DNA of 41,533 nt from a virus. Positions 1 through 7,290 of this stretch are shown here, in pieces. Each line of letters opens with the position of its first letter. The stretch's first letter is position 1. The stretch covers positions 1-41,533 of the IMG/VR virus record IMGVR_UViG_3300031456_000011; one strand, written 5' to 3'. Below the pieces are notes generated by a model. It searched no databases. It had not been told where the DNA came from and saw only the letters and a program-made list of their open reading frames with translations. The position numbers and the translations under genes are program-made.

Positions 1-68
1 CCGAGCCGGCCGAAGCCGACCCGGGCGCTGCACAGCAGGTCAAAGGAGGTATCCCCGACCCGCGACCG
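1..68. other. Left flank outside the element (probable host chromosome)
   Basis: Short stretch to the left of the tRNA 3' fragment. I see no gene. It differs from the sequence left of the right-hand att copy, so it is outside the repeat and is either host DNA or the end of another inserted element. It contains an AAAGGAGG string at about 43-50 that looks like a Shine-Dalgarno site on the plus strand, but no start codon follows at a suitable distance. Confidence 0.5.
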
Positions 69-110
69 TAGACCCTGTGGGACTCGAACCCACAACCAAT
101 GGATTAAAAG
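69..110 (-). tRNA. tRNA-Lys(TTT) 3'-half fragment at attL (partial, not a working tRNA)
   Basis: Read on the minus strand this gives an anticodon loop CTTTTAA (anticodon TTT, 106-108), the 3' side of the anticodon stem, a variable loop, a perfect T-arm (stem GTGGG/CCCAC around TTCGAGT, 77-93) and the 3' acceptor strand AGGGTCT (70-76). The DNA that should hold the 5' half (111-150) has no D-loop GG and no AGACCCT acceptor strand, and the anticodon stem pairs at only three of five positions. It is therefore the displaced 3' end left by integration into a tRNA-Lys gene. Confidence 0.75.
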
Positions 111-191
111 TCTGTCGATCGCTCATGGCGTCTCACCCCGCCGAGTTTGCCTCACCCCACCAAGCCCCGGCAAGTGCAGGTCAGCGGCATG
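92..191. repeat. attL: left copy of a >=100-bp direct repeat
   Basis: Positions 92-191 match 41434-41533 base for base (offset 41342); the right copy is cut by the window end, so it may be longer. The tRNA-like part (92-110, through the anticodon loop) is the likely core where a tyrosine integrase exchanges strands. The rest (111-191) does not resemble a tRNA and should be phage arm DNA; it contains repeated TCACCCC strings (133 and 152, with more at 224 outside the repeat). Only one copy of the phage arm would be expected after a single integration. Confidence 0.8.
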
Positions 192-260
192 ACGCTTCCG
201 TTCTCGCCGCACGCTTCACCCCGTCTTACCCCGTCGTGTATCACGCTCTTGTGCGGCGTT

Positions 261-282
261 CGGGCCAGCAGCGGGCCAGCAG
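261..282. repeat. Integrase arm-type site, left copy: tandem 11-mer
   Basis: Two head-to-tail copies of CGGGCCAGCAG (261-271 and 272-282). The same tandem pair, with the same preceding TT, occurs at 41319-41340 next to the right att core. Short direct repeats on both sides of the att core, inside the element, are the usual form of arm-type binding sites for the N-terminal domain of tyrosine integrases. The role is inferred from position and repetition. Confidence 0.65.
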
Positions 283-315
283 AAGGGCCCCTGACCCGCA
301 GGTCAGAGGCCCTTC
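282..315 (-). terminator. Hairpin terminator downstream of integrase
   Basis: Inverted repeat GAAGGGCC-c-CTGACC, loop CGCA, GGTCAG-a-GGCCCTTC. It lies 16 bp beyond the integrase stop codon and would end the leftward int transcript before the att core. It directly abuts the tandem arm repeat. There is no U-run, as is usual for Streptomyces terminators. Confidence 0.65.
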
Positions 316-330
316 GTCTGTCCCTCGATT

Positions 331-2010
331 CTACGGCTCCGCAGCCCCGTTGTCAGTGCTCGCCAGTAGCTTGGAATCGTCCACATCAGCGTTTGCTGGC
401 TGCGACGCTTCAGGCCCCTGCTCCGGAACAGCGCCCGGGACGGGGGCCTCGTCGCGCGGCCTCCGTGCCCGCGGCACGGTCGCCGCCGCTCGCTCGGTCA
501 GCTCGTCCTCGTACTCCTCGAACAGCTCCATGTACGTGTCCGAGGTCAGCGTGATCGTCGAGTGGCGCAGCTTCACCTTGGCATCGTGCAGGTCGCCACC
601 GCCGGCCTTCACCAGCGCAGCGGCACCGTGGCGGAGGTCACGCAGGTTGATGGGCGGCAGGCCGGCCGCGTCCGAGATCCGGCGGAAGGCCTTCGAGACG
701 AAGTCCGGGTGCAGCCAGCTGCCGTCCTCGGCCGTGAACATCTTCCCCGTGTCGGTCCAGTCTGCGGTGTCCTTGCCCTGCTCCCGCTCGGCGGCGGCCT
801 GTGCGTTCCAGGCTTCCCGCTCCGCGCGCTGCTGCTCGCGATGGACCAGCAGGACGCGCACCGTCTCGGCGTCGATCTTTACGACGCCCACGGATCCGTC
901 GGTCTTAGGGCTCGTCTCGATGGGGGTCCAGCCGTCGACCACGATCTCTGTGCTGACCCTGATCTCTTTCCGCGCTGCCGAGAAGTCGTCCCAGCCCTGG
1001 CCGACCCCTTCGCCGCGGCGCAGGCCGTGGTGAGCAGTCAGGTGGAAGAACGCGTACAGGCGGTCGGCCTCGGCCTCGTCGAGGAACTCGCCGAGCTGGG
1101 CAGGTGTCCACACCATGACCGGGCCCGGCTTCTGTCCGGTCTCCCGCCAGCGCGCCACCCTCTCAGCCGTCCACAGCAAGCCCTTGGGCCGCGCGGCGGG
1201 ATCCAGTTCGACGTGGGAAGCCGCGTTGAAGGTGATGAGCTGCTTGGCGATCGCCTTGTTCAGCGCCATACGGAGCGTGCGGCGGACGGCCTGCTTCGTG
1301 GCCGGGCCAGTGATCCGACGGAAGGGCGGCATCTCGGCGAGCGTCGCCCGTTCGGCGGCCAGTTGGGTGCGTTCGCTGGCCTTGGGCGCCCCGGGCTTGC
1401 CTCGCTTGCAGCGGGCGACCTGTGCACGGCGCGCGGCGTTCTCTGCCGCGATCACGTCGTTCCGGTCGTCGATCGCGTTGAACATGTCCTCGACGTGCCC
1501 GACACCGAGCCGGTCCAGGCGCAGATGCCCGAGTGCGGGCTTGAGGTGCACGCGGACGTGGCTGTTGTAGCCCCGGTTCGTGGTGATGCGGGTCTTCTTG
1601 TTGGCCATGACCTGGTCGAGCAGATCGCCTACGGTCATTTTCCCGTCGAGCGGGATGCCGACCCCGAGCTTGCGCGAGACCTCGGAGGCCTCGGGGATGT
1701 TCGCGCGTCGCTTGCTGATGTCGGCGAGGAGATCGCCTACCCGCAGCTGCGCGTCGGTGTCGTCTCCGGGCAAGTCAAGGATGGCCTGAAGGCGGGACAG
1801 GTCGCCCTGGGCCTCCGTGACTCGCTTATACCCGGTGCGGCGAAAGGTGCGCCGCGTGCCCTCGGCGTCTGGTGGCAACTCCTGGCGGAGTGCGACGGAA
1901 CCGTGGGACTTCTTCTTGAGCTGTGGACAGGTGTTGCTCAGTAGTTTGCCGTCACCATCGCGACACTCGCAGCGTCGGTAGACACTCCCTGCGCTACGCG
2001 CTGACGGCAT
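331..2010 (-). CDS. int: Tyrosine (site-specific) integrase
   Basis: 559-aa tyrosine recombinase that integrates and excises the element at the tRNA-Lys att site. The C-terminal catalytic domain has the box I arginine in HHGLRRGE (about R331), a beta-hairpin lysine (SPKT, about K369), the box II stretch NLRDLRHG (455-462), LRHS (His about 483) and the nucleophile Tyr in SDTY (about Y493). Box II reads R-x-x-R where most relatives have H-x-x-R. The middle (about 125-180) looks like a SAM-like core-binding domain (VGDLLDQVM..., YNSHVRVHLKPALG). A Cys-rich N-terminus (CEC...C, residues 14-28), seen in other Streptomyces integrases, may bind zinc. It lies beside attL and follows the small gene 2016-2249 after 5 bp, so the two are probably cotranscribed. 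The tail after about 510 is low complexity. Confidence 0.93.
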   Translation of the reverse strand: MPSARSAGSVYRRCECRDGDGKLLSNTCPQLKKKSHGSVALRQELPPDAEGTRRTFRRTGYKRVTEAQGDLSRLQAILDLPGDDTDAQLRVGDLLADISKRRANIPEASEVSRKLGVGIPLDGKMTVGDLLDQVMANKKTRITTNRGYNSHVRVHLKPALGHLRLDRLGVGHVEDMFNAIDDRNDVIAAENAARRAQVARCKRGKPGAPKASERTQLAAERATLAEMPPFRRITGPATKQAVRRTLRMALNKAIAKQLITFNAASHVELDPAARPKGLLWTAERVARWRETGQKPGPVMVWTPAQLGEFLDEAEADRLYAFFHLTAHHGLRRGEGVGQGWDDFSAARKEIRVSTEIVVDGWTPIETSPKTDGSVGVVKIDAETVRVLLVHREQQRAEREAWNAQAAAEREQGKDTADWTDTGKMFTAEDGSWLHPDFVSKAFRRISDAAGLPPINLRDLRHGAAALVKAGGGDLHDAKVKLRHSTITLTSDTYMELFEEYEDELTERAAATVPRARRPRDEAPVPGAVPEQGPEASQPANADVDDSKLLASTDNGAAEP

Positions 2011-2015
2011 GAGAT

Positions 2016-2249
2016 CTACTCCTCCCGCTCAGGGGGCTTGTCGGTGTGGACGGCGTCGACGTGAGCGAGCCCCACGCCCAGGACGTGATCCGCGGCCTCG
2101 TTGAGCCGGTGGAGCATCTCCGGTTCCATCTTGCCGGGGCGTACGCCAAATGCCAGCCCGTGCTGTGTCTTGAAGGGCACGAGAATTTCCTCGTCGGGCA
2201 GGTCGTCGCTGAAGAAATACCAGACTCGTGGACCGCGTGGTGACTCCAT
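2016..2249 (-). CDS. Small hypothetical protein upstream of integrase
   Basis: 77-aa acidic protein (MESPRGPRVWYFFSDDLP..., ending TDKPPEREE). I do not recognise a family. The start is supported by a GGGGGAGG Shine-Dalgarno sequence about 6 nt upstream on the minus strand, and the stop lies 5 bp before the integrase start, so it is probably the first gene of the int transcript. It has no HTH, cysteine motif or membrane segment that I can see. Such position-conserved partners sometimes modulate integrase, but that is only suggested by location. The 156 bp before it (2250-2405) hold no gene; a weak -10-like TAAGGT on the minus strand (2288-2293) is a possible promoter. Confidence 0.6.
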   Translation of the reverse strand: MESPRGPRVWYFFSDDLPDEEILVPFKTQHGLAFGVRPGKMEPEMLHRLNEAADHVLGVGLAHVDAVHTDKPPEREE

Positions 2250-2405
2250 GCAGCCTCCCCCATCTCCCGCTCATGCGTTCGATTTTTACCTTAGACCAGC
2301 ATCCTTTCTGTGAAGGGCGTTCCGACATGATCGCACCACCAGCCCCACAGCGCTACGGGGCGCTCGTGATCATCACTGAGAGTAATGCAAAGGGGAGGGC
2401 ATTTC

Positions 2406-2840
2406 TCAGCCGCCGTCACTCGGCGGCACCAGCGTGTCAATGAGCCGCAGCAGCCGCTCACGCTGCTCGGCAGGCAACTGGTCCAGCTTGTGCACGTAGG
2501 CCTTGGCCTCGGTCGATCCACCCTTGAGGGGATCGACGCCATGGAACTCACTGCCCGCCGCATCCTGGAGCGCCTCGACTGGCAGTTCACACGCCTGCGC
2601 AAGGGCGCACAGTTCCTCGTAAACGGGGGGCGTGACCGGCTCCCCAGTCTCCAGCCGGTTGATCCACCCTCGCGTCACCCTGACCCCCGAGATCGGGTCG
2701 ACAGCCTTCGCCGCGAACACAGCCAGACTCTCCTTCAGCTCCGCGCGGCGCCGTCGGATGAGGTCTCGGAACTGGGTACGGCGTTCAGGTTGCGGCTCGA
2801 TATCGCTCGGTTGCGTTGAGTTGGCGGCCATGCGGCTCAT
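2406..2840 (-). CDS. XRE-family HTH regulator, probable lysogeny repressor
   Basis: 144-aa protein with an N-terminal XRE/Cro-type helix-turn-helix at about residues 23-80: FRDLIRRRRAELKESLAVFA, then RVTRGWINRLETGEP as recognition region and YEELCALAQACELP. The C-terminal part (90-144) is charged and helical (LPAEQRERLLRLIDTL) and could dimerise; there is no LexA-like peptidase domain. It is transcribed divergently from the HTH gene at 3111, across a gap full of GTTCA half-sites, which is the classic layout of an immunity repressor facing an early gene. The start ATG at 2840 has a CAGGAG site upstream. Repressor identity is inferred from family and position. Confidence 0.75.
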   Translation of the reverse strand: MSRMAANSTQPSDIEPQPERRTQFRDLIRRRRAELKESLAVFAAKAVDPISGVRVTRGWINRLETGEPVTPPVYEELCALAQACELPVEALQDAAGSEFHGVDPLKGGSTEAKAYVHKLDQLPAEQRERLLRLIDTLVPPSDGG

Positions 2841-3110
2841 CCTGCCACTCCTGTGTTTAAAGGGAGGTCGGGGGTGTTCAGGGCGTACGACATCTATTGA
2901 GACGTACGGGCAGGTCAGTCGAGGCGTTCATCACGCCTACTGAACGGATTGTTCAGCACATGAGTCAATCCCGCCAGGTCGCACTCCGTCATTGACTGAT
3001 TACCACCGCGTACGCCGGTTCATTCAGCGCACTGGACAAAACGTTCAGCCCATGGAATGCTCGCGCCATCGCCGTTCAGCGCGATGAACGAAACGTCCCA
3101 TGGGGTGAAC
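2841..3110. promoter_or_regulatory. Divergent control region with nine GTTCA/TGAAC half-sites
   Basis: The region between the repressor and the next rightward gene holds GTTCA at 2876, 2926, 2951, 3018, 3043 and 3074 and the reverse form TGAAC at 2941, 3085 and 3106 (first bases given). TGAAC-N5-GTTCA (2941-2955) and GTTCA-N6-TGAAC (3074-3089) are inverted pairs of the kind XRE repressors bind. Two CGTACG palindromes also flank 2884-2908. About 0.5 copies of a given 5-mer pair would be expected by chance in this length. Promoters are presumably here but I cannot place -35/-10 boxes firmly. Confidence 0.7.
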
Positions 3111-3404
3111 GTGAGCGAATCTCCACCCACCATGTACGCGGTCGCCAGCAGCAGGCGACTGAAGCTCCTCATGGAGCGCACCGGCACCGGTGAGTCCATC
3201 ACCAGCCGCGAACTGGCCGCCGCCGCCGGCGTAGCCCACGGAACGATCGGCGCCCTCATGTCCGGCGCCCAACAGTCCGTCCCCGAGGACAAGGCCAAGG
3301 CGATCGTCGCCGCCATCGGCGTCGACCTGCTCGTGCTGTTCGTGCCCATGGAGCGGGCCGGCCGCGTCTTCGTCCCCGCCCAGGTCCAGGGGGAGGCGGT
3401 ATGA
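3111..3404 (+). CDS. Small XRE-like HTH protein (Cro-like candidate)
   Basis: 97-aa protein from GTG 3111; the open frame continues upstream to ATGs at 3084 and 3057, but only 3111 has a purine-rich GGGG site before it. Residues about 9-70 form a helix-turn-helix: SSRRLKLLMERTG, ITSRELAAAAGVAHGTIGALMSG, DKAKAIVAAIGVD. The C-terminal LVLFVPMERAGRVFVP is a hydrophobic strand region. It is the first rightward gene opposite the repressor and overlaps the next gene (3401) by 4 bp, so it probably opens the early operon. A TGAAC half-site overlaps its ribosome binding site. It could be a Cro-type antirepressor or an early activator. Confidence 0.7.
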   Translation: MSESPPTMYAVASSRRLKLLMERTGTGESITSRELAAAAGVAHGTIGALMSGAQQSVPEDKAKAIVAAIGVDLLVLFVPMERAGRVFVPAQVQGEAV

Positions 3405-3721
3405 CGACCAAGGTCGAGCCGCTGACGCCCGAGCAGGTCATGGGTCTTCCGGCCATGCCCCCCGTGAAGGTCGCGTTCGCCGCCCTGAACATCAGCGAGG
3501 GGACGGGCTACCAGCTGATTCGCCAGGACGAGTTCCCGATCGAGGTCATCGAATTCGGCCGCGCCAAGCGCGTCCGGAAGGTCGACCTTGTCGCCTTCCT
3601 CGGTCTCTCCCCGTCCGCTGCTGCCGAGGTCCAGTCGGCAGCAGCCACGCACAACGACGGCGCCCCCGGGGTCCAGCCGAAGGCGCCGTCAGCAGAGCAG
3701 CCCGCACCCACCAGCAAGTAG
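3401..3721 (+). CDS. Excisionase/MerR-like HTH DNA-binding protein
   Basis: 106-aa protein. Residues 20-70 (VKVAFAALNISEGTGYQLIRQDEFP, then FGRAKRVRKVDLVAFLGL) match the pattern of small excisionase-type winged helices: a short helix-turn-helix followed by a basic strand and a final helix. The tail (75-106) is Ala/Pro/Gln-rich. It is translationally coupled to the upstream HTH gene through an ATGA overlap. A recombination directionality factor is a reasonable reading, because the integrase needs one and no better candidate sits near it; a second, smaller HTH candidate is at 17426. It could also simply be an early regulator. Confidence 0.65.
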   Translation: MTTKVEPLTPEQVMGLPAMPPVKVAFAALNISEGTGYQLIRQDEFPIEVIEFGRAKRVRKVDLVAFLGLSPSAAAEVQSAAATHNDGAPGVQPKAPSAEQPAPTSK

Positions 3722-3737
3722 AGAACGGGGATTGCTC

Positions 3738-4208
3738 GTGAAGCACCTTCCCACGCCCGACGTCAGCCGCGCGCTCGCCGACATCGAGGCCGTCAAGCAG
3801 GGCGCCGAACCGGCCGTCGTTGAGTGCCTGACCGCGATCGCGGACCTCGTCCAGCAGACGGGCGACCCGGCGAGCGTCTTCGACAGCGTCCTGGACGCCT
3901 TCGCCCGCGAGGAAATCCGGGTACTGGCCGCCGCACACCGCGTGCGCCTGCACATGACGACCGCCAAGCCGGTCACCCTCGGGTACCGCAACGACGCCTT
4001 CCTCGTGTGGCAGGCAGACGGGACCGGCATCGCCGCCATCCCGCGCGAGCAGCGCCCCCGCGATGCCCTCGACCAGTTGCGCGGATTCATCCGCGCGCGT
4101 GAAGAGGAAGAGCGCCTGGCCGCCGACTTCCAAGCGTCCGTCGCGGCCGGCCACGTCGAGGGCCTCGACGCCTGGGACGCCCGCATCTCATCTCAGGCGG
4201 GGCGTTGA
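3738..4208 (+). CDS. Hypothetical early protein
   Basis: 156-aa protein from GTG 3738, preceded by ACGGGG; the longer open frame upstream (from 3588) overlaps the previous gene and is ignored. Mostly helical and acidic (ALADIEAVKQGAEPAVVECL, LDQLRGFIRAREEEERLAADF), with a central strand region ITLGYRNDAFLVWQADG-like. I do not recognise a family. It is in the early operon between the excisionase-like gene and the primase, and its stop overlaps the TTG start of the next gene, suggesting coupled translation and a role in early replication or regulation. Confidence 0.6.
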   Translation: MKHLPTPDVSRALADIEAVKQGAEPAVVECLTAIADLVQQTGDPASVFDSVLDAFAREEIRVLAAAHRVRLHMTTAKPVTLGYRNDAFLVWQADGTGIAAIPREQRPRDALDQLRGFIRAREEEERLAADFQASVAAGHVEGLDAWDARISSQAGR

Positions 4209-4435
4209 CCACCTCCGCCGTGCGCTCCCGGGACACCCCGGGCGGCACGGCCGAACCCCAGGTCGTCGGCGTGCTCGTCATCGACGCCGACAACGGCAGG
4301 GCCCGTTACGACTGCCACCGGCCCGGCTGCCCGAAGCGCCGCGAGGGCCCGGTGTACGGGGCCGCGATCCCGGAGTGGTCCAAGACCGTCAGGGCCGAGC
4401 ACATCGCCCAGTACCACCCGGGGGAGCAGCCTTGA
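4205..4435 (+). CDS. Small zinc-finger-like protein
   Basis: 76-aa protein, probable TTG start at 4205 overlapping the previous stop (TTGA), with GGCGGGG before it; GTG 4220 is an alternative. Residues 35-72 contain C-x4-C (CHRPGC) followed by H-x4-H (EHIAQYH), a spacing that fits a C2H2-type zinc finger binding nucleic acid or protein. It sits directly before the primase-helicase, whose TTG start overlaps its stop, so the two are probably made together. Family not recognised; zinc binding is inferred from residue spacing only. Confidence 0.55.
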   Translation: MTTSAVRSRDTPGGTAEPQVVGVLVIDADNGRARYDCHRPGCPKRREGPVYGAAIPEWSKTVRAEHIAQYHPGEQP

Positions 4436-7290
4436 CCGACTCGCAGACTCCAGACCTCCGGGCAGCAGCCCGCGAGCTGCACGACGCGGGCCTGTGCGTG
4501 CTGCCCATCAAGGCCGACGGCACCAAGAAGCCAGCCGTGGCGTGGCTCGAATACAAGGTGGCCCGGACCACGCCCGAGCAGCACGACACCTGGTTCGGCG
4601 GAGACCGAGCCCGCGGCATCGCCGTGGTGTACGGCGAGGTGTCCGGCGGCGTTGAGCTGATCGAGTTCGAGGGCCTCGCCATCCGTGAGGGCCTGCTCGA
4701 CGACGTCACCCAGATCATGAACGACTCGGGACTTGGCGAGCCGTGGGCCGCTGTCCTCAGCGGCTGGGTCTCCGAGTCGCCTTCCGGCGGCCGGCATTAC
4801 CGCGTCCGCGTCGAGGGTGGCGTACCCGGCAACAGCAAGCTGGCCTCTCGCCTCGCCCGCGAGGACGAGTACACCGAGGAAGAGCGCCAGCGGATCCGGG
4901 AGAAGCCGAACGCTCGCATCGTCCGCGTCCTCATCGAGACCCGCGGCGAGGGCGGGTACGGCCTCGTCGAACCGTCGAGCGGTGCCGTCCATGCTTCCGG
5001 GCGTCCGTACGTCCGGCTGGCAGGTGGCCCGGACGCCGTCCCCGTCCTGGACGCCGAGACGGTTGACGCGATCCGCAACGCCTGCCGCATGGTGGACGCG
5101 CTCCCCCAGCCCGAGGCCGTGAAGACCGCACCGCGCCCCGCGCCCCCGCGCAATGACGGGAGCCTGCGGCCCGGCGACGACTTCGAGGCTCGCGCGTCCT
5201 GGGAGGACATTCTCCGGAGCGTCTTCCGCCCGCTGTCCACCCGTGGCAGTGAGACGTACTGGGGATGGGCCGATGGCGTCGGCGGTGTGAAAGCGACGAC
5301 CGGGAAGGACGAGCACGACCGCCTGTTCGTCTTCGCCACCGGGTCCGAGTTCCAGAGCGAGGTGCCGTACAGCAAGTTCGGCGCGTACGCCCTGCTCAAC
5401 CACAGCGGTGACCACAAGGCCGCCGCCCGTGAGCTGGCCCGCCAGGGCTTCGGCAGCCGCCACCTGGCCTCGGTTGGCGCTCCGTCCGCCGCACCCGCAC
5501 CCACCGCCCCTACCCCCGACACGGCGCCCGACGAGGACGAGCACACCAGGGCCGACGAGGAGCAGGCTCACAAGGCCGACACCGCTCGTGAATCGGAAGG
5601 CTTTGGGTACGCCGACACCTTCGACCTACCGCTCGGCGTCCGTACGCCGTACGACTACCGGGTCACCGGCAGGGGCGTCGAGGTGCTCAGCCAGAGTGGC
5701 GAAAGCTGGACACGGGTCACCTTCGCCCCGCTGGTGGTGACGGCTACCTTCGAGGACCCCGAAGGCGACCAGTACGTAGAGCTCTCGTGGATCGACCGCA
5801 GTCTCGGACGGCCCCGCCGTATCTCCCGCATCGTCAGCCGCGAGACCGCGAAGCGCGGGCGGAAGCTGATCGAGACGCTCGGCTCAGCTGGACTCCCCGC
5901 AGTCGAGGGCGACGCGAGGGCCGTCGAGAAGTGGCTCGCCGAGTTCGAGGCAGAGAACGTCCACCGCATCCCGTCTGAGCAGCTGGCCCGCTGGCTGGGC
6001 TGGCAGGACGACGGCACGTTCGTCTCCTCGCCCGAGGACGGCATCAAGGTGGACACCGCCTTCGAGGAGCAGCGCGGCCCCGCCCGAGCACACGCCAGGA
6101 AAGGGACCCTTGAGGACTGGCAGGCGACCGTCGCCCACCTCGCCGGCTACCCGGTGCCGCGCGTCGCCGTCGCCGCCGCGCTCGCTGCTCCGCTGCTCAA
6201 GCCGCTCGGCCTGAACTCCTTCACCCTGGATATCTCCAGCCGGTCTACCAAGGGGAAGACGACCGCGCTTCAGGTCGCGCTCAGCGTGTGGGCCGACCCG
6301 TCCGAGCACGCGAGCGCCATGTCCAACTGGCGCACCACCCTGTACGCGATCGAGAAGCGGCTGAACCTGGTGCGCGGGATCGTCACCGTGTTCGACGAGA
6401 CGATGGCAGTCACGGACGACAGCCTCATCGACGAGGTGCTCTACCAGCTCCCGATGAACCACGGGAAGGCGCGCAGCGGCGGGGCGTTCGGCAACATGCT
6501 GCCCTGGGAGACGATCCTCCTCTCATCCGGTGAGCGCCCGGCGCTGAGCTTCACGACGAGCCAGGGCGCGGCGGCCCGCATCCTCGGAACGACCATCGCC
6601 CCGTTCGGCGACGGAGGCGGCCCGACGGCGGCAGCAGCCCGTGAGGGCGTCCTCGCCAACCATGGCCACGCGGGGCCGGAGTTCATCCGGTACATCCTCA
6701 GCGGCCTCGCCCAGCCGAACGGCAGGGAGAAGCTCAAGGAACATCACCGCACGCTGGTCGACGAGTTCCGTGGCGCCGGCGACATGACCAACAGGCGCGC
6801 GCCCATGGTCGCCGCGCTGGTCCTCGCCGAGACGCTGGCCTGCCGAACAGGCCTGCTGCCGTACGAGCCGCTCACCCACGATGTGTGGCGCTCGCTGTTC
6901 ACCGCCCACAACCCCACCGACAACCGGCCGCAGATGGCCTTGGACGTCCTTCGCGAGTACGTCGCAGGGCACGCCCACGAACTTTTCACCACCACTCGCG
7001 CGGCCATGAACGAGAAGCCGCCGTACTCCGGATGGCTCGGCGCCCTGTCCACCAAGGACGGCGTAACTGAGGTCGCGCTGCTGCCGGAGCGCGTACGCAA
7101 GATCCTCGCCGAGGCGGACTACTCGCTCGACGCCGTAGTCGGCAGCTGGGTCGACGCCGAGTACCTCAAGGTGCTGAAGAGCCAGCGCCCGGCGCACCTG
7201 TTGCCGCGCCGCTTCGACGGCGTCCGCGCAAAGTGCCTGGCGTTCACGCCCGACGGGATCAGCTTCGGCGACGAGGACGAGGCGGCATGA
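4432..7290 (+). CDS. Primase-polymerase / DUF927 helicase fusion (phage replication protein)
   Basis: 952-aa protein from TTG 4432; a longer frame reading (from 4063) runs through two upstream genes and is discarded. The N-terminus (about 1-200: ELHDAGLCVLPIKADGTKKPAVAW, GIAVVYGEVSGGVELIEFEG, SPSGGRHYRVRVEGG) is a bifunctional DNA primase/polymerase (prim-pol) domain. The C-terminal half resembles DUF927-type hexameric helicases: Walker A STKGKTTA at about 604-611 and Walker B VTVFDE at about 650-655. A Pro/Ala/Glu-rich linker (about 345-380) joins the halves. This architecture is common in phages and integrative elements and supplies priming and unwinding at an origin. It is followed directly by an iteron-rich gap, the likely origin. 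Confidence 0.85.
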   Translation: MTDSQTPDLRAAARELHDAGLCVLPIKADGTKKPAVAWLEYKVARTTPEQHDTWFGGDRARGIAVVYGEVSGGVELIEFEGLAIREGLLDDVTQIMNDSGLGEPWAAVLSGWVSESPSGGRHYRVRVEGGVPGNSKLASRLAREDEYTEEERQRIREKPNARIVRVLIETRGEGGYGLVEPSSGAVHASGRPYVRLAGGPDAVPVLDAETVDAIRNACRMVDALPQPEAVKTAPRPAPPRNDGSLRPGDDFEARASWEDILRSVFRPLSTRGSETYWGWADGVGGVKATTGKDEHDRLFVFATGSEFQSEVPYSKFGAYALLNHSGDHKAAARELARQGFGSRHLASVGAPSAAPAPTAPTPDTAPDEDEHTRADEEQAHKADTARESEGFGYADTFDLPLGVRTPYDYRVTGRGVEVLSQSGESWTRVTFAPLVVTATFEDPEGDQYVELSWIDRSLGRPRRISRIVSRETAKRGRKLIETLGSAGLPAVEGDARAVEKWLAEFEAENVHRIPSEQLARWLGWQDDGTFVSSPEDGIKVDTAFEEQRGPARAHARKGTLEDWQATVAHLAGYPVPRVAVAAALAAPLLKPLGLNSFTLDISSRSTKGKTTALQVALSVWADPSEHASAMSNWRTTLYAIEKRLNLVRGIVTVFDETMAVTDDSLIDEVLYQLPMNHGKARSGGAFGNMLPWETILLSSGERPALSFTTSQGAAARILGTTIAPFGDGGGPTAAAAREGVLANHGHAGPEFIRYILSGLAQPNGREKLKEHHRTLVDEFRGAGDMTNRRAPMVAALVLAETLACRTGLLPYEPLTHDVWRSLFTAHNPTDNRPQMALDVLREYVAGHAHELFTTTRAAMNEKPPYSGWLGALSTKDGVTEVALLPERVRKILAEADYSLDAVVGSWVDAEYLKVLKSQRPAHLLPRRFDGVRAKCLAFTPDGISFGDEDEAA

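Noticed and set aside
69-150. An intact tRNA-Lys gene at the left end
   Set aside because: Only the 3' half is tRNA-like. The DNA that should be the 5' half lacks a D-loop and acceptor strand, and two anticodon-stem pairs are broken.
562-1944. Long plus-strand open frame opposite the integrase (460 codons)
   Set aside because: Antisense to a clear integrase; long shadow frames are expected at this GC content, and the product has no motif.
4063-4431. Upstream extension of the primase-helicase frame
   Set aside because: It runs through two coupled upstream genes and is low-complexity Arg/Pro-rich; the TTG at 4432 overlaps the preceding stop and begins a normal prim-pol sequence.
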